Shown one piece after another: positions 33,183-40,650 of a stretch of DNA of 40,810 nt. Both the position numbers and the translations under genes were made by a program. Under the pieces are notes generated by a model. That model did no database searches and was not told the origin of the DNA. It saw only the letters and a list, made by a program, of their open reading frames with translations. Every line of letters begins with the position of its first letter. The stretch's first letter is position 1. Location: assembly GCA_028277725.1 (NCBI GenBank), contig JANQFX010000040.1:1-40810 (forward strand). The letters run 5' to 3'. The stretch comes from Thiohalocapsa sp. (lineage in GTDB: Bacteria > Pseudomonadota > Gammaproteobacteria > Chromatiales > Chromatiaceae).

Positions 33183-34589
33183 ATGACCATCGAAACAGAC
33201 CTCGACCGCAAGATCGCGAGTACTTTGGGTGATCTCACCATCGACAAGGAGCAGGTTCGGCGGCTCAAGATTCGGGACAATGCTAGAACCGTTACCACTT
33301 TCGTCGAGGAGTGGCTCGTTTCCCGCTATGATCAGCCCGGCCGGGATCCCGCCGAGACCTTTGGCGACATCAGCGCGTTCATGAGCAAACATTTGCCTAC
33401 GAAGAACGAGAAGGAGTCAATTAAGAATCGTTTGCTGACCGGAGAGTCAGTAGTGCTTCTAGACCATTTTTCGGTCCGGATCGACGTCAAGAAGGGAAAG
33501 CGCTTTGTCACGATTCCATGTCTGGAGGAGAGAAATGCCGAGACGAGCATAACGCTGTTGGATGAACACTCAGGGCTCATGAGTGGCGGGCAGTGGGGTG
33601 CGGGCAGGCTTAGTATTCGCGAAGAAGCAAAAGGCAATGTCATCGAGTTAATCGAGTTTCGTCCGATGCAGTCTGGACGCGTGAAACTTGACGCACTGAT
33701 CGAAGCCCGTGATGCCTTTACCACCGTCGAATGGCTTTCCGTATTGCTGCGGACGATGGGCTACGAACCGGATGCGTACAAGGAGCATGAGCGGCGCAGC
33801 ATTGTCTTGAGATTGCTGCCGCTCGTACATAAGAACCTGAACTTGATGGAGCTCGCGCCAAAAGGAACCGGAAAATCTTTCATTTACTCAAACTTGAGTC
33901 GCCATGTTTGGCTCGCCACGGGTTCTCTGACTCGTGCGCAACTCTTCAAGAATTTGAATACAAAAGAGGATGGACTGCTAGCCCGTTTCGACTTGCTGGT
34001 GATCGATGAGGCTCAGTCGATAGACTTCCGCGGCGAGGACGAAATCCATTCGAACTTCAAGAGCTATCTAGAGTCCGGCCACTATAGTATCGGGCAAGAA
34101 AAGATCACGAGTGAATGCGGTCTCATGATCCTCGCCAACATCGATCTCGACCACCAATCGCGTCCAGTGCGCGCCGACTATGTCATGGGGCTTCCGGAGA
34201 TGTTTCACGACGACGCATTGCTCGACCGATTCCACGGCATCATACCGGGTTGGGAGATTCCCAGGATCACAGTACAGCACTACGCCCAAGGGCCCGGTAT
34301 CAAGGCCGATGTTTTCGGTGAGTACGCGCATCAGATCCGCACGGCGAGTTCGGCTTCCTTTCCTTTCGGCGAGGTGCCCGCCATGAAGGGAGATAGCCGC
34401 GACGTGAACGCGGTCGAGCGCCTTGCCCGCGGTCTATCCCGTTTGTTCATGCTCAATCCCGGTCACCCCGACTACCAAGAATTCGTACTCGAGCCGGCAA
34501 TGGATCTGCGCGAGCGGGTGCGCTCACAGCTTGCGGCGGTGAATCCGAGCGAGTATTCGTCGAGGGTCAATATTGAGGTTCTCGACTAA
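33183..34589 (+). CDS. brxL: BREX protein BrxL, short form (AAA+ ATPase, Lon-related)
   Basis: A 468-residue AAA+ protein. Walker A is ELAPKGTGKSFIYSNLSRHV near residues 222-241 and Walker B is FDLLVIDEAQSIDFRGEDEI near 268-287. GLMILANIDLD follows near 315. The N-terminal part contains EHSGLMSGGQWGAGRLSIRE. This matches the shorter BrxL family (about 450 residues, TIGR02688-like), which lacks the length of the roughly 680-residue BrxL of BREX type 1. I see no Ser-Lys Lon protease pair in the C-terminal 90 residues. BrxL is a DNA-binding motor needed for phage exclusion. Its TAA stop forms part of the four-base duplication flanking the adjacent MITE-like element. Confidence 0.85.
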   Translation: MTIETDLDRKIASTLGDLTIDKEQVRRLKIRDNARTVTTFVEEWLVSRYDQPGRDPAETFGDISAFMSKHLPTKNEKESIKNRLLTGESVVLLDHFSVRIDVKKGKRFVTIPCLEERNAETSITLLDEHSGLMSGGQWGAGRLSIREEAKGNVIELIEFRPMQSGRVKLDALIEARDAFTTVEWLSVLLRTMGYEPDAYKEHERRSIVLRLLPLVHKNLNLMELAPKGTGKSFIYSNLSRHVWLATGSLTRAQLFKNLNTKEDGLLARFDLLVIDEAQSIDFRGEDEIHSNFKSYLESGHYSIGQEKITSECGLMILANIDLDHQSRPVRADYVMGLPEMFHDDALLDRFHGIIPGWEIPRITVQHYAQGPGIKADVFGEYAHQIRTASSASFPFGEVPAMKGDSRDVNAVERLARGLSRLFMLNPGHPDYQEFVLEPAMDLRERVRSQLAAVNPSEYSSRVNIEVLD

Positions 34590-34590
34590 A

Positions 34591-34689
34591 GGGCACTTCG
34601 AAAAATTCAGTCCTCGGAAAACGCGATCTATATTTATCAACTGGTTAGGACTGCGCGATCGGCGAAAAAGGCAATTTTTCGAGGCGCCC
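34591..34689. mobile_element. MITE-like 99-bp insertion between brxL and the methyltransferase gene
   Basis: Left end GGGCACTTCGAAAAATT (34591-34607) and right end AATTTTTCGAGGCGCCC (34673-34689) are inverted repeats of 17 bases with two mismatches. The element is flanked by TAAA on both sides (34587-34590 and 34690-34693), consistent with a four-base target duplication. It has no coding capacity. Terminal repeats of this look occur on DDE-transposase insertion sequences, so a non-autonomous derivative is likely. No second copy is in the window. Confidence 0.65.
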
Positions 34690-34702
34690 TAAAGTTCGTC
34701 GC

Positions 34703-37429
34703 TTGTTCCGGCATGCTTTCGCGATTGTTCCTATCGCTCCAGATTCGGTTGTGCTGTTGACTCCAAAGAACCAAGAACGAATCCGTGTCGGCAAGGTCGT
34801 CGGACGCACGACCTATATCTACGTGGACGCTATCGGCACTGGGTTGGACATCGACACCAGCCTCGCGGACCGGCTCGCGGAAACTGAGGTGCTTGCCGGG
34901 GTTCGCCGTGGCGAAAATTTCAACCTGATGCGCGTCGATGCAGCGACCGGCGAGATAGCGCTACTCAATTATCCCGGTTTCTTCGACGAGGCTTTCCCAG
35001 AACTGGCGGCGAGCTGGCGGTTGGACCCGATAAGCGGGGTGGTGACCCATCGCACGTATGCGGGCTCACTCAATCCTCCGATCCTGCACCGCAAGGAGCT
35101 GTTGCTTCCGGAAGATGACCCTCGACGGGTAGGTTACGCAGCACTGACGGCTGCATGCGAATCGATCGGGCTGTTCAATGATCCACGGCGCATCGGCTAC
35201 AAGTCCCAGTGGGAGCAGCTGGTGCGGGAGAAAGGCTACCGCATCACCGGGCATGAACTGGTGCCCATCGGAAACGACGAGTCCGGAGAGAATACGGCGG
35301 GGGAGGATCAGGGGCCATTGCACGCCGGTTGGGAGGCGGCGCGCCACCTGACTGCACTGGTTCGCTATGGGTTCTCTGCGCCTGTGCAGACGCTGGCTCG
35401 TTATGGCTTCCTGGATGGAAGCAACACCCTGTTCGACTACGGATGCGGACGCGGGAACGATGTGCGCGGACTTGTCGAAAACGGTATTACCGCCTCTGGC
35501 TGGGACCCGTATCACGCGCCGGACAACCCGATCGCCTCGGCGGACATCGTCAACCTGGGTTTCGTCGTCAATGTTATCGAGGACTTCGACGAGCGCCTCG
35601 ATGCCCTGACCCGTGCTTTCTCCTTGGCGGAGCGACTTCTCGTCGTGTCCGTCATGCTCTCCAATCAGAACGACGTACCAGGCCAGCGCTTCCGCGACGG
35701 CGTGATGACTAGACGCGGAACCTTCCAGAAGTACTACACCCAGGCGGAGATCAAGGCCTTCCTCGAAGCGGCATTGGACGAGGAGCCGATCCCCGTGGCT
35801 CCCGGGGTACTCTATGTGTTCCGGGACAAGGACGCTGAGCAGTGCTTTCTGGTCGACCGATATCGCAGCCGGCGCAACCTGTTGCGCAGTCCGGCTGCTC
35901 CTGCCCGGGAGCAGGTTACGCGCCCCCGTCACGACCGGGCAGACGAGCGCTATCAAACCTATCGCGAACCGCTAGAGCGGTTGTGGGAGCGCTGGGTCAC
36001 TCTTGGTCGTGCACCCGACAAGACCGAGGTTGAAGACCTTATTTCGCTGACCGAGGGATTCGGCACCCTCGGCAAGGCGTTGCGCTTCATCGAAAGGCGT
36101 GGGGACCGGGATCTTGGGGAGGTCGAGCGCTCCCGCGACGCGCGCATTGCGGACCTGGAGGTCTACTTCGCACTGAACCAGTTCGAGCGCCGCAAGCCTT
36201 ACAAGCACCTGGAACGGGGCCTACAGCGGGACATCAAGGAGTTTTTTGGCGACTATCGCGGTGCACAGTCCGAGGGCTTCGCACTGCTCACTCGGATCGC
36301 GGATGTGGAGGGCATCGAGCAGGCGTGCCGACATGCTGCGGAGCACGGATTGGGCTGGCTGGAGTTGAGGGATGCTGTATCACCACCCGCCGCGGAAGTG
36401 GACCTGCAACGACAAGAACACGATGTGCCGGAGTCGGGCAAGTCGCTGCAGTTGCATGCAAGCCTGGTCGAGCAATTGCCGCCGCTGCTGCGGATCTACG
36501 TTGGCTGCGCCGCCGTACTCTACGGCGACTATCGCAACGCCGACCTTGTAAAAATCCACATTGGCTCGGGCAAGGTCAGCCTGATACGCTACGACGATTT
36601 CGAGGGCAAGGCGCTGCCGAGGATGATCGAGCGGGTGAAGATCAAACTGCGCGAGCAGGACATCGACTACTTCGCCTATGAAGAGGACTATGAGCCGCCG
36701 TTTCTCTACCACAAGTCTCGCTACATCAATGAGGAGTTTCCCAACTACCCGGAGCAGGTCGTGTTCGAGAAAGCGCTGGAGGGGCTGGGGCTGTTCGATC
36801 TTTCGGGCTACGGTCCGAGACCGGACGAACTTCTGAAGACGCTGGCGAACAACCGCTTAGCTGTCAACGGCTTCGAGCTGGTCCGCGCGAAAGACATTCC
36901 AGGTCTGGACGACCCATGCGGGCGCTATCTTACCTTTCGCCAGGTCATCGAGTGCGGCGAGACCCAGGCGCGGACCAGTATTCCCAACCTTCCCAAACAG
37001 CCGGAGAGCTACAACGCCCTCTATGATCTGGCGGTGGGAGTGCTGGACCCGGTGATCGACTACTTCGGCATGATCCGCCCGACCTACGGCTTCTGCTCTC
37101 CAGAGCTTGCCAAGGAAATCCCCGGCCGCATCGATCCCAAGCGGGACCAGCATGCCGCCCACGAGCTGAACCGTCGAGGCAACGCCGTCTGTCCGCGGCT
37201 GGGCGCGGCGGTGGACTTCGTCGTCGAGGACGAGAGCATGTTGGAGGTCGCGCAGTGGATCGTCACCAACACCCCCTTCGACCGGCTCTATTTCTACGGC
37301 GACGACAAGCCGATCCATGTGAGCTTTGGGCCGGATGACTCGCGGCAGGTAGTCAGGATGGTGGCTGGTAAGTCAAGCAAGCTCGTGCCACGCGTGACTT
37401 CCCGAGAAATGTTCCTGGCGCTTTCGTGA
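34703..37429 (+). CDS. DNA phosphorothioation-associated methyltransferase-like protein (TIGR04096-type), duplicated flanking domain
   Basis: A 908-residue protein. The SAM-binding motif FDYGCGRGNDVRGL lies near residues 243-256, followed by ASGWDPYHAPDNPIASADIV and NLGFVVNVIEDFDERL, the pattern of the dnd-associated putative methyltransferase. A module near residues 72-188 (LLNYPGFF, NPPILHRKELLLP, IGLFNDPRRIG, ITGHELV) is repeated near 612-728 (LIRYDDFEG, EPPFLYHKSRYI, LGLFDLSGYG, AVNGFELV). The only usable start after the in-frame TAG at 34646 is the TTG at 34703, or a GTG at codon 17, so the MITE-like insertion may have removed the original start. Target base and role in the system are unknown. 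Confidence 0.8.
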   Translation: MFRHAFAIVPIAPDSVVLLTPKNQERIRVGKVVGRTTYIYVDAIGTGLDIDTSLADRLAETEVLAGVRRGENFNLMRVDAATGEIALLNYPGFFDEAFPELAASWRLDPISGVVTHRTYAGSLNPPILHRKELLLPEDDPRRVGYAALTAACESIGLFNDPRRIGYKSQWEQLVREKGYRITGHELVPIGNDESGENTAGEDQGPLHAGWEAARHLTALVRYGFSAPVQTLARYGFLDGSNTLFDYGCGRGNDVRGLVENGITASGWDPYHAPDNPIASADIVNLGFVVNVIEDFDERLDALTRAFSLAERLLVVSVMLSNQNDVPGQRFRDGVMTRRGTFQKYYTQAEIKAFLEAALDEEPIPVAPGVLYVFRDKDAEQCFLVDRYRSRRNLLRSPAAPAREQVTRPRHDRADERYQTYREPLERLWERWVTLGRAPDKTEVEDLISLTEGFGTLGKALRFIERRGDRDLGEVERSRDARIADLEVYFALNQFERRKPYKHLERGLQRDIKEFFGDYRGAQSEGFALLTRIADVEGIEQACRHAAEHGLGWLELRDAVSPPAAEVDLQRQEHDVPESGKSLQLHASLVEQLPPLLRIYVGCAAVLYGDYRNADLVKIHIGSGKVSLIRYDDFEGKALPRMIERVKIKLREQDIDYFAYEEDYEPPFLYHKSRYINEEFPNYPEQVVFEKALEGLGLFDLSGYGPRPDELLKTLANNRLAVNGFELVRAKDIPGLDDPCGRYLTFRQVIECGETQARTSIPNLPKQPESYNALYDLAVGVLDPVIDYFGMIRPTYGFCSPELAKEIPGRIDPKRDQHAAHELNRRGNAVCPRLGAAVDFVVEDESMLEVAQWIVTNTPFDRLYFYGDDKPIHVSFGPDDSRQVVRMVAGKSSKLVPRVTSREMFLALS

Positions 37430-37680
37430 CTGGGTCTCAACGGCGGCGTTCCGTCGTTCAGGAGCATTATGCTCGGACCCAACATTACGATTTTCGACTC
37501 GAAAAGGATGGGGTTTTCACAGAGTCGGGTTTTGCGAAAACCCATCCCCCAAGCAGCGGGTGTCCACCGTTAGGCCATCGCCGTAGAGGATCACGATCCG
37601 AGCTTCGGGAGCTTCGGGACGAGATCCTGCGGGTGAGTACGGCGCCGGAAAGATCACGATTGTAGCTAAGGCCCGCGTCG
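37426..37680 (+). pseudogene. Remnant of a LigD-type 3'-phosphoesterase domain
   Basis: The first frame reads SVVQEHYARTQHYDFRLEKD and GVF, the unmistakable start of the phosphoesterase domain of LigD or its stand-alone forms. The homologous text then shifts frame: AIAVEDHDPSFGSFG appears in one frame at about 37570-37615, and EYGAGKITIVAKAR in another from about 37636. At least two frameshifts and a deletion have destroyed the gene. It overlaps the end of the methyltransferase gene by four bases. It suggests the island once carried a DNA-repair gene next to the defence operon. Confidence 0.75.
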
Positions 37681-37695
37681 CGCAGCGGATGCGCA

Positions 37696-38040
37696 TCAGC
37701 AGGTGAGGTGTAGGGCAGCGACGATGCGTGCGTACTCCCGCTGCAAGCGATTAAATTCCTTAACGGCATCGCTAGTCTTCCCGACCCGGATGTCAACGCC
37801 TGTGGACCGCAGCGAATCGAGTGTCTCTTCCGGAACCTGCATGCGTCCGTAGTATCCGGTACCAACTACAAGCACGTCGGGCTTCTCGGCGAGGACAGTG
37901 TCGAGGTCGTCCCGCGCCAGACGGTGTCCCTCCTGTCGCCACCAACGCTCCTGGACATGATCCGGAAAGATAATGACATCGGCATCGTAGCTATGGCTCT
38001 CGATGTCGATATGGCCAAAACGATACTGGTCGATGTGCAT
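37696..38040 (-). CDS. MTH938-like (DUF498-type) domain protein
   Basis: A 114-residue protein starting MHIDQYRFGHIDIESHSYDA, with PDVLVVGTGYYGRMQVPEET near residues 54-73 and TSDAVKEFNRLQREYARIVA near the C-terminus. This is the full pattern of the small MTH938-like fold, found alone in bacteria and archaea and in the eukaryotic AAMDC protein. No catalytic activity is known for it. I chose the ATG at 38040; the longer open frame upstream runs into the neighbouring gene and is a shadow. It lies 56 bases downstream of the DUF72 gene on the same strand and may be co-transcribed. Confidence 0.85.
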   Translation of the reverse strand: MHIDQYRFGHIDIESHSYDADVIIFPDHVQERWWRQEGHRLARDDLDTVLAEKPDVLVVGTGYYGRMQVPEETLDSLRSTGVDIRVGKTSDAVKEFNRLQREYARIVAALHLTC

Positions 38041-38096
38041 AGCTCGATCTCTCGGCGACTCAGCGGGTGAATGCCCGACCGGGAAAGGTCTTTGTC

Positions 38097-38990
38097 TTAC
38101 GGGTTCATCAGGCCCTGCAGCATGAGCGCGTTTCTCTGCGCATTGTCCCGATAGCAGTTGTTGAACAGCACGTGCAACTCCTTGGCGTGCTCGCCAAGCC
38201 CGTTCACTGACCCTGCGAGCTTGCGCAACTCCTCGTCCGAGTAAAGGTAGTTGAAGCGCTCGGCCGCGGAGATGCCCTTCTTGGCCCATGTCGCACGGTT
38301 GCGGCCGTGCAGGCGCATGATCGCCAGGTCAGGCGAGGTGGCCTCCCACACCGCCGGGACGCTGGAGGGGAAACCCTGGGGCTCGTCTACCACGACGTGG
38401 ATCAATCCGTGCTTGCGTTCAAAAGCGATGGTCTCGGCGAGGTGCTTCTCCGCGAACCAGGACTTGTTGCGGAACTCCACCGCGATCCGGTCCCCCGGCA
38501 GCTGCTCGACGCAGTCGGCGATCAGCTCCAGACTAGAGGGACGAAACACGAACCAGGGCGCGAACTGGAAGAGCACCTCGCCGAGCTTTCCGGCTTGCCG
38601 CAGGGGATCGAGCGCCGAGCGGAAGCGCCCCCACAGCTCGTCCAGGACCTCCGCCGGCACGTCTTTGTAGTAGAGATTCTTCTTCGTCGACATGGTCAAG
38701 CCTTCACGGATGTCCTTCGGGAGCGCATCCGGCGGCGTCTGATGCTGAGTGAACAGACGGAAGGCCTTGACGTCGAAGACGAATCCATCGGGTGTCCGCT
38801 CGACCCACAGGCCGGCGTTGCGGGAGGTGGGAAGGCCGTAGTAGGAGCTGTCGACCTCGACCACGGGAAACTGTGCCGAGTAGTACCGCAGTCGGGCCTC
38901 GGCGGTGTGCATGTCGGGCGGGTAGAAACGCCCGGATTCGACGAGCGTCTTCTCCGTCCAAGAGGTGGTGCCGACAAGGATGCGAGACAT
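38097..38990 (-). CDS. DUF72 domain-containing protein (YecE-like)
   Basis: A 297-residue TIM-barrel-like protein. It starts MSRILVGTTSWTEKTLVESG and continues with FYPPDMHTAEARLRYYSAQF and VEVDSSYYGLPT (residues about 22-55). FVFDVKAFRLFTQHQ, GEVLFQFAPWF, IAVEFRNKSW and LAIMRLHGRNRATW follow in the family order. DUF72 proteins are widespread and their reaction is not firmly known. The size is normal, so the gene looks intact. It is transcribed away from the integrase module with the MTH938-like gene downstream. It may be island cargo or a remnant of chromosomal sequence captured with the element. Confidence 0.92.
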   Translation of the reverse strand: MSRILVGTTSWTEKTLVESGRFYPPDMHTAEARLRYYSAQFPVVEVDSSYYGLPTSRNAGLWVERTPDGFVFDVKAFRLFTQHQTPPDALPKDIREGLTMSTKKNLYYKDVPAEVLDELWGRFRSALDPLRQAGKLGEVLFQFAPWFVFRPSSLELIADCVEQLPGDRIAVEFRNKSWFAEKHLAETIAFERKHGLIHVVVDEPQGFPSSVPAVWEATSPDLAIMRLHGRNRATWAKKGISAAERFNYLYSDEELRKLAGSVNGLGEHAKELHVLFNNCYRDNAQRNALMLQGLMNP

Positions 38991-39232
38991 AGTTCAAGGG
39001 TAGCTTCTCAGGAGTGAACGGTCTGCAGCGTTTAACGGATCCCGACGAGAGATGCGTATTACGCAACGCCTTCTGATCCAGGGGCCGTCGCGTCTTTGCC
39101 TCCGCTGAGCGGGGGCCTCCGGACGGTACGGGGTTGGGATTAGATGGTCGGCAGAGAATCAATGTTCTGCAGATTTAGCATAACGCGAAGGTTATTCTGC
39201 TTTACTCTGCCTCTCCGTCTTCGATAGGTTAG

Positions 39233-39246
39233 CATTATGCATAATG
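39233..39246. promoter_or_regulatory. Perfect 14-bp palindrome upstream of the HTH-integrase pair
   Basis: CATTATGCATAATG is a perfect palindrome. It includes the first ATG of the longest frame of the HTH gene (39244), which makes that ATG an unlikely start and the palindrome a likely operator. Related text, AGCATAAC and GTTATTCTGCT, lies about 50 bases upstream. Autoregulation by the HTH protein is a natural guess. Confidence 0.5.
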
Positions 39247-39306
39247 TCGTCAACCCAGTCAGGTACTGGACTGAGTATGACTCTGACTGAAGAAAGAGCC
39301 CAAGCG

Positions 39307-39627
39307 ATGGGTAACGGCTACCGAACCCTCGATCTCAACGAAGCCGCAGAATTTCTGCGCATGTCCCCTGCCGTGCTTCGGCAAAAGGCCCGAGCGGGGA
39401 TCATCAAGGGAGCCAAGCCCGGAAAACGCTGGGTCTTCTTGGAATGCGATCTTGCTGACTATATGCGTTCGCTGTACGCTAAATGTGGGCAAGCGCCGCA
39501 GCGTGGCAAGGCAGAGGAAGTAAAACCATGTCACTCTTCAAACGCGGCAAGACCTGGTGGGTGCGATTCAGCACCCCGGTCGGTCAGCAGATACGCCAGT
39601 CTGCTAAAACTGCCAACAGGCAGTTAG
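39307..39627 (+). CDS. Excisionase-like helix-turn-helix protein
   Basis: A 106-residue protein, counted from the ATG at 39307. The domain reads RTLDLNEAAEFLRMSPAVLR and QKARAGIIKGAKPGKRWVF followed by DLADYMRS, a MerR/HTH_17-type winged helix typical of recombination directionality factors. A purine-rich AAAGAG lies eight bases before this ATG. ATGs at 39244 and 39277 are possible alternatives. The last 100 bases overlap the integrase gene in another frame, giving a tail with KPCHSSN and a final LLKLPTGS. I recall a similar tail in homologues paired with this type of integrase, so the overlap is probably real. It should control excision and perhaps its own promoter. Confidence 0.8.
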   Translation: MGNGYRTLDLNEAAEFLRMSPAVLRQKARAGIIKGAKPGKRWVFLECDLADYMRSLYAKCGQAPQRGKAEEVKPCHSSNAARPGGCDSAPRSVSRYASLLKLPTGS

Positions 39628-40592
39628 CGCAGGAATTTCACGATCAGCTCAAGGCTAGCTATTGGCGGGTATCGCAACTCGGAGAGCGGCCTCGACGAAC
39701 GTGGGAACAGGCGGTCGAACGCTGGCTGACGGAGAAGCAGGGGGAGAAAGCCTCCCTGGAGGACGATATCGGCCATTTGCGGTGGCTCCACAACCACCTC
39801 TTCGGACGGTATCTGGATGAGATCAACAGGGACGTTCTGGACAGTCTGACTCAAGCTAGGACGGACGACGGTGTCACCAATGCGACGGTGAATCGGATGC
39901 TTGAAGTGGTACGTGCCATCTTGAGGCGAGCGGAACGCGAATGGGAATGGCTGGAGCGGGCGCCGCATGTGCGCATGCTTCCGGAGCCGAAACGGCGTGT
40001 CCGGTGGCTAACGAGGGAAGAAGCCGACAAGTTGTTCGAGGAATTGCCGGAGCACCTGGAGGAGATGGCCCGATTTACCCTCGCGACAGGTTTGCGGGAG
40101 GCGAACGTGGTGGGCCTGGAATGGTCGCAGGTCGATCTAGAACGCCAATGTGCCTGGATCCACCCGGATCAGGCGAAGGCCAGGAAAGCGATTCCGGTGC
40201 CGCTGAACGTGGACGCCATGGCGGTGATCCGCCGGCAAGCGGAAAGGCACCTCACAAGGGTGTTCACGTTCAAGGGGAAGCCGGTGACCAAGGCCAACAA
40301 CCACGCCTGGCGCAAGGCGTTAGCGAGGGCGGGGATCAAGGATTTCAGGTGGCACGACCTTCGCCATACCTGGGCTAGCTGGCACGTGCAGCAGGGTACA
40401 CCGCTGCACGTTCTCCAGGAGCTCGGGGGTTGGTCAGACTACGAGATGGTACGGCGGTACGCTCATCTGTCCGCCGAGCACTTGGCGCACTACGCGCACA
40501 ATCTGAGCCGGGGCCAGGAAACTAGCACAAATCTAGCACAGGGTCCGATCAGGCAAGAAAATAGCGGTTCGGCTAACGCCGTAACCGCTTGA
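39528..40592 (+). CDS. int: Tyrosine recombinase / site-specific integrase
   Basis: A 354-residue phage-type integrase from the ATG at 39528 (MSLFKRGKTWWVRFSTPV). The N-terminal arm-binding domain is followed by a core-binding helix domain. The catalytic domain has ATGLREANVVGLEW (first Arg near residue 190), WHDLRHTWASWHVQQGTPL (His-x-x-Arg near 275-278) and LGGWSDYEMVRRYAHLS (active-site Tyr near 310). All expected catalytic residues are present. The 3' end of the gene is 15 bases from the 3' end of tRNA-Arg, so the tRNA is the likely attachment site. The gene is convergent with the tRNA. Confidence 0.93.
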   Translation: MSLFKRGKTWWVRFSTPVGQQIRQSAKTANRQLAQEFHDQLKASYWRVSQLGERPRRTWEQAVERWLTEKQGEKASLEDDIGHLRWLHNHLFGRYLDEINRDVLDSLTQARTDDGVTNATVNRMLEVVRAILRRAEREWEWLERAPHVRMLPEPKRRVRWLTREEADKLFEELPEHLEEMARFTLATGLREANVVGLEWSQVDLERQCAWIHPDQAKARKAIPVPLNVDAMAVIRRQAERHLTRVFTFKGKPVTKANNHAWRKALARAGIKDFRWHDLRHTWASWHVQQGTPLHVLQELGGWSDYEMVRRYAHLSAEHLAHYAHNLSRGQETSTNLAQGPIRQENSGSANAVTA

Positions 40593-40650
40593 AAAACATA
40601 ACTTAAATGGCGCGCCCGGAGAGATTCGAACTCCCGACCACCTGGTTCGT
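40593..40650. other. Candidate attachment site at the tRNA-Arg 3' end
   Basis: The integrase stop is followed within 15 bases by the 3' half of tRNA-Arg. Tyrosine integrases commonly recombine within the T-arm or anticodon arm at the 3' part of a tRNA and restore the tRNA on integration. The exact core cannot be set without the other junction, which is not in this window. Confidence 0.45.

Larger units (their letters stand above)
1..40607. mobile_element. Integrative and conjugative element, right-hand part
   Basis: A PFGI-1/ICEclc-type conjugation operon, accessory cargo and a tyrosine integrase lie in one block that stops at the 3' end of a tRNA-Arg gene. This is the usual architecture of an ICE integrated in a tRNA gene. 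No relaxase, partition or replication gene and no second copy of the tRNA 3' end was seen, so the left boundary is inferred to lie beyond position 1. I cannot exclude that the integrase belongs to a smaller separate island next to an older conjugative element. Confidence 0.7.

Noticed and set aside
35066..35956. A 296-codon minus-strand frame opposite the methyltransferase gene
   Set aside because: It lies antisense to the conserved SAM-binding region and has no recognisable domain.
20487..37429. DISARM or a plain Dnd restriction system
   Set aside because: No helicase/DUF1998/phospholipase D set of DISARM and no DndB, DndD or DndE were found. PglZ and BrxL point to BREX.
37426..37665. Intact 79-residue phosphoesterase
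   Set aside because: Only the first 25 residues fit the family; the remaining family text is in other frames, so it is a pseudogene.
39105..39123. GCCTCCGC-TGA-GCGGGGGC hairpin between the DUF72 and HTH genes
   Set aside because: A stable small stem but with no T-run on either strand and no gene ending beside it, so I do not call a terminator.
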